15,960 nt of DNA from positions 1 through 15,960 of the forward strand of contig JAGGTZ010000145.1 in assembly GCA_021158805.1 (NCBI GenBank). Direction: 5' to 3'. The notes under the pieces were generated by a model. The model worked only from the letters and a program-made list of their open reading frames with translations, ran no database searches and had not been told where the DNA came from. A program made the translations under genes and the position numbers. Below, piece after piece: positions 1 through 6,176 of this stretch (positions are counted from its first letter, which is position 1; each line of letters opens with the position of its first letter). This DNA is from Thermoproteota archaeon (GTDB taxonomy: Archaea; Korarchaeota; Korarchaeia; Korarchaeales; Korarchaeaceae).

Positions 1-104
1 TGATCGGATGCAACGACCTTACCGAATTTCTTTACTATATCTCTTAAGATAACCATATTCTCCACTTTAGAGGCGATATAGTCGGTCTTTTCGATCATTT
101 CCAT
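1..104 (-). CDS. ABC transporter ATP-binding protein, N-terminal fragment (runs off the window)
   Basis: About 34 codons are readable on the minus strand before the edge, with no stop. The part from Met at 56 reads MVILRDIVKKFGKVVASD. This is the usual first strand of an importer-type ABC ATPase, where a DIVKKFGKVVA-like segment precedes the aromatic A-loop and Walker A; the Walker motifs lie outside the window. Three in-frame ATGs are possible (104, 98, 56). A TATA-like box at 124-136 would place transcription at about 102-104, which fits a leaderless start at 104, while 56 matches the usual family N-terminus. Family assignment rests on this short motif alone, and the transported substrate cannot be inferred. 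Confidence 0.6.
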   Translation of the reverse strand, partial: MEMIEKTDYIASKVENMVILRDIVKKFGKVVASD

Positions 105-123
105 CTCGCTGATTAGTCGTAAT

Positions 124-136
124 CCTTTATATTTTG
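124..136 (-). promoter_or_regulatory. TATA-box promoter for the ABC ATPase gene
   Basis: On the minus strand the sequence reads CAAAATATAAAGG, with TATAAA at 131-126. Its centre is about 25 bases before the ATG at 104, the spacing expected for an archaeal promoter giving a leaderless or very short-leader transcript. Confidence 0.5.
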
Positions 137-223
137 ACTTTTTGTAGAGATGGTGTTGAGAGGGCTCGAGGGCCCCTGAGAAGATGTGAAGTTATAAGAT
201 CATACATTATAATGAATATTTAT

Positions 224-284
224 TGCTTATTTGATACATAACCAATAAAAAATCAATTTTATTTTATTGGTAAGGCAATAAGCA
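224..284. repeat. Nested inverted repeat, A/T-rich
   Basis: Two perfect inverted repeats sit one inside the other. The outer arms are TGCTTATT (224-231) and AATAAGCA (277-284). The inner arms are ACCAATAAAA (241-250) and TTTTATTGGT (262-271), around an 11-base loop. Together they could form a long imperfect hairpin or cruciform. It lies between the promoter of the ABC ATPase gene and the decayed deiminase gene. It could be a remnant of a small non-coding mobile element, a terminator-like structure or a regulator site; no flanking direct repeat was seen that would settle this. Confidence 0.5.
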
Positions 285-285
285 C

Positions 286-624
286 ATGTACCCTCGTCAG
301 GGACTCGTGCTCATGAACCCCCAGAAGAATGGGTTTCTACTCGTTCCTAAGGTACTCTGATGGTAATTTTGAGATCGTGGAGGCTGGAAATGTGTTTCGT
401 GAGCTTGGAATGACTTTAGATGACACCTAAGACAGGTAGCGATATTACTTTGGTTAACGGATTAATTCTCGGAGAGGGCAAGGTTGTCGTCGATTCCTTC
501 AATAAAGATGCCAATCCTACTTAGAGAGGGAGTGAAGTTTGATTTAATAGAGGTTGAGATACCACAAGTCGAAGCTGGTGGTGGAGGTGTGAGGTGCGCA
601 ACTAGGGAGTATCTCTTCCTATGA
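286..624 (+). pseudogene. Decayed arginine deiminase/amidinotransferase-superfamily gene
   Basis: Four collinear coding pieces can be read in successive frames. The first (from ATG 286, stop at 358-360) contains MYPRQGLVLM, resembling the conserved N-terminal PRDQG-like segment of these enzymes. The second (about 329-430) contains VEAGNVF, like the family's EGGDVF motif. The third (435-524) contains LVNGLILGEGKVVVDSFN. The fourth (about 526-624) contains VEIPQVEAGGGGVRCATRE, the typical C-terminal Gly-rich segment with the catalytic Cys, then TGA. Each junction is a +1 frame change, so no full-length protein can be made. At about 340 bases it is also much shorter than an intact gene of around 750 bases or more, so internal sequence is missing too. 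The substrate of the ancestral enzyme (arginine, agmatine, dimethylarginine) cannot be told. Confidence 0.7.
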
Positions 625-658
625 TACGGTTAGGCGTCCCTTCCCCGCAGGAAACTAG

Positions 659-669
659 TTAAAATTTTA
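659..669 (+). promoter_or_regulatory. TATA-like promoter for the M32 carboxypeptidase
   Basis: TTAAAATTTTA is centred 29 bases before the ATG at 693. This predicts transcription starting at about 690, so the mRNA would be nearly leaderless. No good ribosome-binding site precedes the ATG, which agrees with that. Confidence 0.45.
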
Positions 670-692
670 GTTTATCTGGAGCTCTCGCTGAT

Positions 693-2162
693 ATGGCCAT
701 CATAGTTACACCTGAGATCAAAGAGATAGTCAAGAGATATAGGGAGATCTGGACCATTAGATATTCTAGATCACTCCTCGGTTGGGATATGGAGACCTAT
801 ATGCCCCCTGCTGCCTTTAAAGAGCGAGGGGAGGTTAATGCTGTCTTAGAAAGTATGGTTCGAAGATTAATAACTAATCCTGAGTTTAGTTCGCTAGTTG
901 AAAGCGCTAAACCCCAGAATGATGTTGAGAAGGGAATAATAAGAGTTCTAAAGAGGGATCTCAAGTACTACACAGCACTTCCCGAGGAGTTCCTTCAAGA
1001 GGAAGAAAGGGTAAAGACTGAGGCATTTACAATTTGGAGAGAGGCTAAGGAAAAAGGGAACTTCTCTCTCTTCGCCCCTCTACTGGAAAAGATCGTGGAC
1101 CTACAGAGGAGAAAGGCGGAGTATCTGGGATACAAAGATCACCCCTATGATGCCCTATTAGATCTATATGAGGAAGGTTTGACTGTCAGGAAGTGTGAGC
1201 ATATTTTCTCAACTATTAGTAAGATTTCTCACCTGTTTGAGAAGATAAAGGAGAAATATCCTGAGAAGCATCCTTTAGAGGGTATGGAATACAACCGGAG
1301 GTTCTTAGAGAGATTAATTGAATATATGCTATTTACCATGGGCTTTGATTTTAGTAGAGGTAGAATTGACGTGTCCCCGCATCCATTCACCACAAATATG
1401 GGCCTATATGATGTGAGGATAACTACGAGGTACGAGGGGAGAGATTTTCGCAGGGCATTAATGGCAGCGATTCATGAGTTCGGACATGCTATGTATGAGA
1501 TGAATATCGATAAAGAGCTATGGGCTACCCCAGTGCAGCAGGGAGTCTCTCTGGGGATTCATGAATCTCAGTCGAGGTTTTGGGAGAATATCGTGGGGAG
1601 AAGCTCTCACTTCATAGATGCGTTTTACAAGGAGATGGTGGTGGCACTACCCTTTCTGAAAGATTATGGGAAAGATGATCTCTATACATATCTCACATTA
1701 GTTAGACCCGAGTTCATAAGAGTAGAGGCAGATGAGGTACAGTACGTCCTACATATATATCTACGATATAAGATAGAGAAGGAACTAATAGAAGGTAGTT
1801 TAGAAGTTAAGGAGGCCCCTCAAACTTGGGATGACCTAATGGAAGATCTCATAGGGGTAAGACCACCTAATGATAAGCTAGGCATCCTCCAAGATATACA
1901 TTGGGCCCACGCTACCATTGGATACTTCCCTACTTATGCGATAGGAAGTATGGTAGCAGCACACATATATAGGGAGATAAAGGGCATTGCTGAGGGCGTT
2001 AAAAGGGCTGATTTTGGCTCTATAATGAATATCCTTAGGGAGAAGATACATAGATGGGGCTCCGTCTACTCTCCAGAGGAACTTTTAGAGAGGGCTGCAG
2101 GGAAGAAACTTGATCCAGAGAACTTCATTGCCTATCTTGAGATGAAATACCTTCGTTTCTAG
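693..2162 (+). CDS. Thermostable metallocarboxypeptidase, M32 (Taq) family
   Basis: This is a zinc (or cobalt) carboxypeptidase that removes C-terminal amino acids from peptides, probably in the cytoplasm since no signal peptide is present. The 489 residues match the usual M32 length of about 500. The zinc site is HEFGH (His261, Glu262, His265), followed by HESQSRFWEN (about 290-299), whose Glu is the third ligand in this family. Other M32 signatures are HPFTTNMGLYDVRITTRY (about 230-247), IRVEADEVQYVLHIYLRY in the C-terminal half, and DIHWAHATIGYFPTY near the C-terminus. The gene looks complete and intact. Its last 38 bases overlap the end of the convergent surface-protein gene. It stands alone, so its role is presumably general peptide breakdown. 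Confidence 0.93.
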   Translation: MAIIVTPEIKEIVKRYREIWTIRYSRSLLGWDMETYMPPAAFKERGEVNAVLESMVRRLITNPEFSSLVESAKPQNDVEKGIIRVLKRDLKYYTALPEEFLQEEERVKTEAFTIWREAKEKGNFSLFAPLLEKIVDLQRRKAEYLGYKDHPYDALLDLYEEGLTVRKCEHIFSTISKISHLFEKIKEKYPEKHPLEGMEYNRRFLERLIEYMLFTMGFDFSRGRIDVSPHPFTTNMGLYDVRITTRYEGRDFRRALMAAIHEFGHAMYEMNIDKELWATPVQQGVSLGIHESQSRFWENIVGRSSHFIDAFYKEMVVALPFLKDYGKDDLYTYLTLVRPEFIRVEADEVQYVLHIYLRYKIEKELIEGSLEVKEAPQTWDDLMEDLIGVRPPNDKLGILQDIHWAHATIGYFPTYAIGSMVAAHIYREIKGIAEGVKRADFGSIMNILREKIHRWGSVYSPEELLERAAGKKLDPENFIAYLEMKYLRF

Positions 2163-3528
2163 CTTCCAGTTGCTTTTCTTTTCTCCGACCTCTCAGTATT
2201 AAATAGGAGAGGATGACTACCAAGGGCAGAGCTATAAGAAGAATATACCAGCTCAATTCAGGGACCTTCCTTGTTTCCTGAGGGCTACTTACTTCCTCAC
2301 TAGTAGATATCATACTCGTACTAATGCTTGTCTCTGTCCACTTGGTTCTCGTAATGGATCTTTTAGTTTCACTGGTCTTAGTTTGAGTTGCTAGAGGTGT
2401 TTTTACAAGCACTGTCGTTAAGTTACCATACCTAGCTATGACCTTACCGGTACCGCTAACCAGTATCGTCGCATTGAATGTAGGAGTCCCTACTATAGAT
2501 GTGGTATTGACCCATATGTCTCCAAAAGTTATCAAATCTACTTTAACGGATATTCTAGGCCCGGATACTCTCTCCACGATCAATTTAACGGAAGACATGT
2601 TACTTCCAGCTAGATTGTCTGGCTCAAATCTAAGTACCACCTCCGGAGGTTTCAAGGGTGCTCTAATCACTACCATCTCCGGGCCTGCAAATATCCGCAT
2701 GGTCCGATAGTATTCGCTTTCGACGAGGACCTCATGCTTACCCTCTGTGATATTTGTCTCTAGGATCCCCTTCTGGTCAGTATATCCGTAAAAGCTCCCG
2801 TCTATGTAAACTGAAGCGTTCCTAATAGGATATCCAGCATCTGTTAGGACTTGTATTATTAAACGGCCTGTGGTCTTTGGAATGTCCTTACCTCTGGGTA
2901 CTACGTTAAAATCACAGCAGGAAGATGCTCTCTGGTCGCCTGATTCAGCAATGATGCAAACAGTTCTATTTCCAATTGGTTCCTTAGATTCTCCCGTTAT
3001 ATAGTACATTCCAGATCTTAGGAGGCCACTAAATATGGTAAATGTTCCATTTGGCGTTTTTTCGCTTATAGATACATTAGCATCTTTATTAAGGTATATG
3101 AGGATCGTGACTCTTTCTCCTAGATAATAGGATGACCCACATCCTCTTACCACTTTTATCTTGACCATGAGGGCTCCCTGAACCAGCTTAAGGTAATGAT
3201 GATCACAGTCGAGTATAACATGCTTCCGGCAACAGTCCTCAACTAGGTACCCCTTAACCTCCACATAATCGCCTACTTTGACCTTATCGATGGATGGATT
3301 TCCCTGACATCCTAGGTCTTCTCTATAAACCTCTATAACTCCTGACTCGCTTAGGGGACCAGAAACAACGTCTTCCACCCAAATGATGTAAAAATTCCCT
3401 TTTACTGCCCCTACATGCCCCCTAAACACCACTTCCGTATAAGAGGCCCCCGTCGTGCTAACGAACATTGTCAGTAGTATCGCGAGGATTGATGCGAGGG
3501 CCAAGTATCGCATTGTCTCTTCAACCAC
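2125..3528 (-). CDS. Membrane-anchored surface protein with PEGA-like domain and Ser/Thr stalk
   Basis: The function is not recognised, but the architecture is clear. A signal peptide spans about residues 6-28. A beta-rich, possibly OB-like region (30-118) carries four Cys (74, 99, 100, 108). A second beta-rich region (120-212) has Cys at 130, 191, 204 and 205, suggesting disulfides outside the cell. A PEGA or carboxypeptidase-regulatory-like domain (about 221-290) and an Ig-like segment (295-375) follow. Then come a Ser/Thr-rich stalk (376-420), one membrane helix (427-445) and a basic cytoplasmic tail. The protein should therefore face outward. Candidate starts are GTG at 3528, directly after AAGGAGG (spacing probably too short), and ATG at 3513, which gives a cleaner signal peptide. 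The layout resembles the partial surface protein at 14809. Confidence 0.8.
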   Translation of the reverse strand: MVEETMRYLALASILAILLTMFVSTTGASYTEVVFRGHVGAVKGNFYIIWVEDVVSGPLSESGVIEVYREDLGCQGNPSIDKVKVGDYVEVKGYLVEDCCRKHVILDCDHHYLKLVQGALMVKIKVVRGCGSSYYLGERVTILIYLNKDANVSISEKTPNGTFTIFSGLLRSGMYYITGESKEPIGNRTVCIIAESGDQRASSCCDFNVVPRGKDIPKTTGRLIIQVLTDAGYPIRNASVYIDGSFYGYTDQKGILETNITEGKHEVLVESEYYRTMRIFAGPEMVVIRAPLKPPEVVLRFEPDNLAGSNMSSVKLIVERVSGPRISVKVDLITFGDIWVNTTSIVGTPTFNATILVSGTGKVIARYGNLTTVLVKTPLATQTKTSETKRSITRTKWTETSISTSMISTSEEVSSPQETRKVPELSWYILLIALPLVVILSYLILRGRRKEKQLEARNEGISSQDRQ

Positions 3529-3986
3529 CCCTCCTTATTAACAATTATCGGCTATCTGTGTTCAATATTGTTCGACTATTTCCGAAATACCTAAAAATAA
3601 GTTCGTGATAGTTTTTATGCAAATTGGCAGTATTAATCTAAAATAGAATGGTTATATTGGGGAAATATACCAATTTAGGTTATAACACGCAGTTTAGTGA
3701 TCATAGAATAAGGGAAAAATTATAAATGAAAAATAGGAACAAATCAGTTTATAAGGCGTTCTTTCGTCTAGATAAATTGGGGTAACACCCCCACAGTGCC
3801 GTCCCTTTTTCTAATTTCCTTTTTTTGAATTTTAAGCACTAGATAAGCAGAACTATGTAGATTAAAGTGCGTATATGTGGAATTATGATTGACAAATTAC
3901 GAGGTTCGTGTTACAATGCATATAGTTAGCTCTATGAGATTGCCCTGATGAAAAGCTCTTAATACTTCCAACACCTTCAAGATCCC
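3529..3986. other. Long A/T-rich intergenic stretch without an intact gene
   Basis: Neither strand carries a convincing open frame here. What can be seen is a set of alternative short hairpins at 3650-3684 (GGTTATA occurs twice around one TATACC), a TATA-like ATTATAAAT at about 3718-3726, a GGGGT/ACCCC hairpin at 3779-3791 and T-tracts up to 3826. The next feature is the glycosyltransferase relic from 3987. The stretch looks like decaying sequence, possibly with one small transcript in it. Confidence 0.5.
3779..3826 (+). terminator. Hairpin followed by T-tracts, terminator-like
   Basis: GGGGT (3779-3783) pairs with ACCCC (3787-3791) around the loop AAC. It is followed by a run of five T at about 3806 and one of seven T at about 3820-3826. 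Archaeal transcription ends mainly at T-tracts, so this could stop a plus-strand transcript. No intact plus-strand gene lies directly upstream, so the transcript it serves is unknown. Confidence 0.3.
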
Positions 3987-4177
3987 GTAAAAATACTGAT
4001 AGTCATAAATATGTACCCTTCGCGAAATTCCCTTGAGCAGGTATATTCATCAAGGAGCTTGTAGATAACCTTAGGGATAGAATGGGTAGGGTTACTAGGG
4101 ATAAAGCAGTCGGAAAACTTTCTTGGGAGAGAATAATCAGGGAATTACTTGATATTTACCGCTCCCTGATCAGGTGA
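3987..4177 (+). pseudogene. Glycosyltransferase (GT4-like) relic with a large internal deletion
   Basis: The first piece (3990-4040) reads KILIVINMYPSRNSLEQ, the classic N-terminus of a GT4 glycosyltransferase (KILxVxNMYPS). After a frame change at about 4040 the reading continues as GIFIKELVDNLRDRMG, the next conserved N-terminal part. It then passes straight into KLSWERIIRELLDIYRSLIR and a stop at 4175-4177, which is the typical C-terminal end of the same family (SWExI...IYRSLI). Some 300 internal residues, including the nucleotide-sugar binding region, are missing. The codon before KIL is GTA, so the start is probably mutated as well. The last 22 bases overlap the 3' end of the radical SAM gene on the other strand. 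Confidence 0.7.
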
Positions 4178-5004
4178 GTCCCATCACATGACTTCGCCCT
4201 ATGAAGATCTTGGAATCCCTCACGGCACAAGGCAGCGCTCATACCCAGTCTAGTAGCTTCCTCAACCAATGGTTCCAATATTTTCCTTCTTATTTTAGCT
4301 GGTAGATATCTATAACCACCAATTCTATACCCTTCCTTAAAGTAAAGCTCTCTCCATTCTTTTTCCAGCTCAGGAAATGCTTCTACCATCCTTTTGAAGT
4401 TATCTGGCTTCACCTTATAGGTCGAGAAGACGACATGCGAGGCACCGTAATCCCTAGCGATCCGTAGGATTTCCCTTAGAGCTCCTAAGTCGTCATTTAG
4501 GAGGGGTATTATAGGATCTACCCTTATTCCCTTACCTGTCTTAACTGAATTCATGGCCTCCAGCCTCTTAATAGGGGATGGAGCACCTGGCTCCATTTTT
4601 GAGTATATATCCTTATCAAGAGTTGTAACTGTTACCATTAAGGCATCAAATAAACCTTCATCTCTGGTAAATCCCGTTCCTTTAGTGGTTATAAGCGTCT
4701 TGAAACCAGCCCTCTTCAGGATGTCTAAGGTCCTTCTTGTAAGAGCTAGATTCTCTTCAATAGGTGGATATGGATCGCTACTCGTAGATAGTTCAACTGG
4801 GATCCTTTTGTCGGCTTTTTTGATGTCAGACAGTAATCTCGAGATGAAGTTGTTCTTAGGCTTGCTAGGCTTCCTCCCTAGATAAGAGGTCGCGTAGCAG
4901 TAGAGACAGAAATGACTACAACCAGTGTAGGGATGAAGGGAGTACTTCTTAGGACATGTGCATAGGGGGCCCCTCCATGGATCAAATAGCCTTAATACGT
5001 TCAT
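4156..5004 (-). CDS. Radical SAM protein, spore photoproduct lyase-like family
   Basis: The 282-residue protein has an N-terminal [4Fe-4S] site CxxxCxxC in GCSHFCLYCYA (Cys29, Cys33, Cys36), the hallmark of radical SAM enzymes, followed by a TIM-barrel-like body. STSSDPYPPIEE (about 73-84), LITTKG and RVDPIIPLLND are typical of the SPL-like branch often annotated as DNA repair photolyase. A C-terminal LCREGFQDLH segment with one more Cys follows. The real substrate of this branch is mostly unknown, so DNA repair is only a guess. The ATG at 5004 follows CTCGGAG closely, and a TATA-like box at about 5031-5038 fits a very short leader. It is divergent from the PLD-family gene, 51 bases apart. 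Confidence 0.85.
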   Translation of the reverse strand: MNVLRLFDPWRGPLCTCPKKYSLHPYTGCSHFCLYCYATSYLGRKPSKPKNNFISRLLSDIKKADKRIPVELSTSSDPYPPIEENLALTRRTLDILKRAGFKTLITTKGTGFTRDEGLFDALMVTVTTLDKDIYSKMEPGAPSPIKRLEAMNSVKTGKGIRVDPIIPLLNDDLGALREILRIARDYGASHVVFSTYKVKPDNFKRMVEAFPELEKEWRELYFKEGYRIGGYRYLPAKIRRKILEPLVEEATRLGMSAALCREGFQDLHRAKSCDGTHLIRER

Positions 5005-5016
5005 CTCCGAGTTACA

Positions 5017-5040
5017 CTTAATATAGCCCCTATTTAATTA
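5017..5040. promoter_or_regulatory. Divergent promoter region with interleaved TATA boxes
   Basis: Two A/T boxes lie in the 51-base gap between divergent starts. For the plus strand, TTAATATAG (5017-5025) is centred about 35 bases before the GTG at 5056. For the minus strand, TTAAATAG (5031-5038 region) is centred about 31 bases before the ATG at 5004. Each box therefore lies on the far side of the other, so the two promoters overlap and initiation complexes could exclude each other. Confidence 0.4.
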
Positions 5041-5055
5041 GTTGGGGCTTTAAGA

Positions 5056-5598
5056 GTGAGGCGTAACAACCTTAGGACATCCCTAGTTTGCATAATAGTG
5101 GTAGTTATCTCCTCTATAGCCGCCATTGGCTATATTCAGAAGTCCATTCCTGCAGAAGGGAATATATATGGCCCTTACTTTTGTCCTGAGGATAGGTGCT
5201 CCCATATAGTGATCAATTGGATAAGTAGGGCTAATCAGAGTATAGAGATAGCGATCTACTCGTTCACACTTGATTCAATAGGCGATGCCTTGATCGAGGC
5301 CCATAATAGGGGTGTTGAAGTTAGAGTGATAATGGAGAAAGATCAGGTTAATAGATATAGTGAGTACTCTAAGCTGAAAGCAGCCGGTATAGAGGTAAAA
5401 CTCGATGGCAATGATAGACTTATGCACAATAAGTTTGTGATAATAGATGAGAAGGTTGTACTCACGGGAAGCTATAATTTCACCAAGAGCGCTGACGAGT
5501 ATAATGATGAGAATCTGCTGGTAATAGTAAGCCGGAGGATTGCAGAGGCTTATAAATCAGAGTTCCAGGAGATGTGGTCGGGGAAATTTGGCTGCTAG
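5056..5598 (+). CDS. Secreted or membrane-anchored PLD-family nuclease (single HKD motif)
   Basis: The 180-residue protein starts with two Arg-rich residues and a hydrophobic helix (about 9-28), a signal peptide or membrane anchor, so the enzyme should act outside the membrane. The rest is one phospholipase D fold. AIYSFT (about 66-71) and the HKD motif HNKFVIID with VLTGSYNFTKSA after it (about 124-145) are complete. Single-HKD proteins of this size are usually homodimers and often nonspecific endonucleases (Nuc/EndA type), which is the best guess; a phosphodiesterase acting on another substrate is possible. The start codon is GTG; there is no clear ribosome-binding site, so translation is probably leaderless. 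Confidence 0.85.
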   Translation: MRRNNLRTSLVCIIVVVISSIAAIGYIQKSIPAEGNIYGPYFCPEDRCSHIVINWISRANQSIEIAIYSFTLDSIGDALIEAHNRGVEVRVIMEKDQVNRYSEYSKLKAAGIEVKLDGNDRLMHNKFVIIDEKVVLTGSYNFTKSADEYNDENLLVIVSRRIAEAYKSEFQEMWSGKFGC

Positions 5599-5689
5599 TG
5601 AGTGGAAATTCGAGAGGTAGGTCTAAGTCCTCTTAGGGATTCTCTCCCACTACATATCGGGTAAGGCGAGTCCCCCATATACAGTAGCC

Positions 5690-5717
5690 TTTAATCTTTC
5701 ATAGGGAATGTCCCTTA
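5690..5717 (+). promoter_or_regulatory. Promoter with operator-like palindrome before the 5718 gene
   Basis: TTTAAT (5690-5695) is a TATA-like box about 25 bases before the ATG at 5718. Between box and start lies the perfect inverted repeat AGGGA-ATG-TCCCT (5703-5715). In that place it could bind a repressor and block initiation. The pathway it might answer to is unknown. Confidence 0.4.
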
Positions 5718-6176
5718 ATGGAATATGAGGTAATTGCCGACAGGCTCCTTGAAGATTTGTTAGCTGATATTGGCCACCCCGGAACTTTAGATATGTTGAG
5801 GAATGAGTGTGAACTCATGTTAAGGGAGTATCCTTATTCTAAACAGTTGTGGGCAATAGGAGTCTCTGAAAATAGCTACTTAGTAGCTTTAGCCCTGAGA
5901 GATGGTGAAGATGTAATACTGTCCTATTTTCTAGCTTTTCCATTGGATGAAATGGATGCCTTATACTGGATAGCTGATAATGGTGAAATCGCAGAGCTAG
6001 AAGAAGAGTTAGAAGAGATGATAAGTGACGACTCAATAGACTGGGTAGCGGGCCACTTGGGCGTAGCCTCCGGCCCCCTCCTCCTGAGGACCTCTAGAGC
6101 CTTTGAGAGATTTAGCCTCCCTGAGATCATCGTAGGCGTGAAGATAAGGGAGGAGAGGGTTATTCAAGTGGATTAA
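5718..6176 (+). CDS. Hypothetical acidic protein
   Basis: I do not recognise this 152-residue protein. It is soluble and strongly acidic, with an Asp/Glu-rich helix around residues 88-104 (EIAELEEELEEMISDD). No signal peptide, membrane helix or metal-binding motif is visible. Codon use is like that of its neighbours, and the open frame has its own promoter-like box, so it is probably real. The ATG at 5718 is the first good start and would be leaderless. It converges on the transglutaminase-like gene and their ends overlap by 17 bases. Short minus-strand frames inside it look like shadows. Confidence 0.7.
   Translation: MEYEVIADRLLEDLLADIGHPGTLDMLRNECELMLREYPYSKQLWAIGVSENSYLVALALRDGEDVILSYFLAFPLDEMDALYWIADNGEIAELEEELEEMISDDSIDWVAGHLGVASGPLLLRTSRAFERFSLPEIIVGVKIREERVIQVD

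Noticed and set aside
2438..2710. Plus-strand frame of 90 codons inside the surface-protein gene
   Set aside because: It is the mirror of a well-supported minus-strand gene and has no motif or ribosome-binding site.
3945..4000. TGATGA and CTGA about 50 bases apart, as in a C/D box guide RNA
   Set aside because: The inner D' and C' boxes and the closing stem are missing, and the second part overlaps the glycosyltransferase relic.
5623..5636. CTAAG-TCCT-CTTAG hairpin after the PLD-family gene as a terminator
   Set aside because: The stem is only 5 pairs and no T-tract follows.
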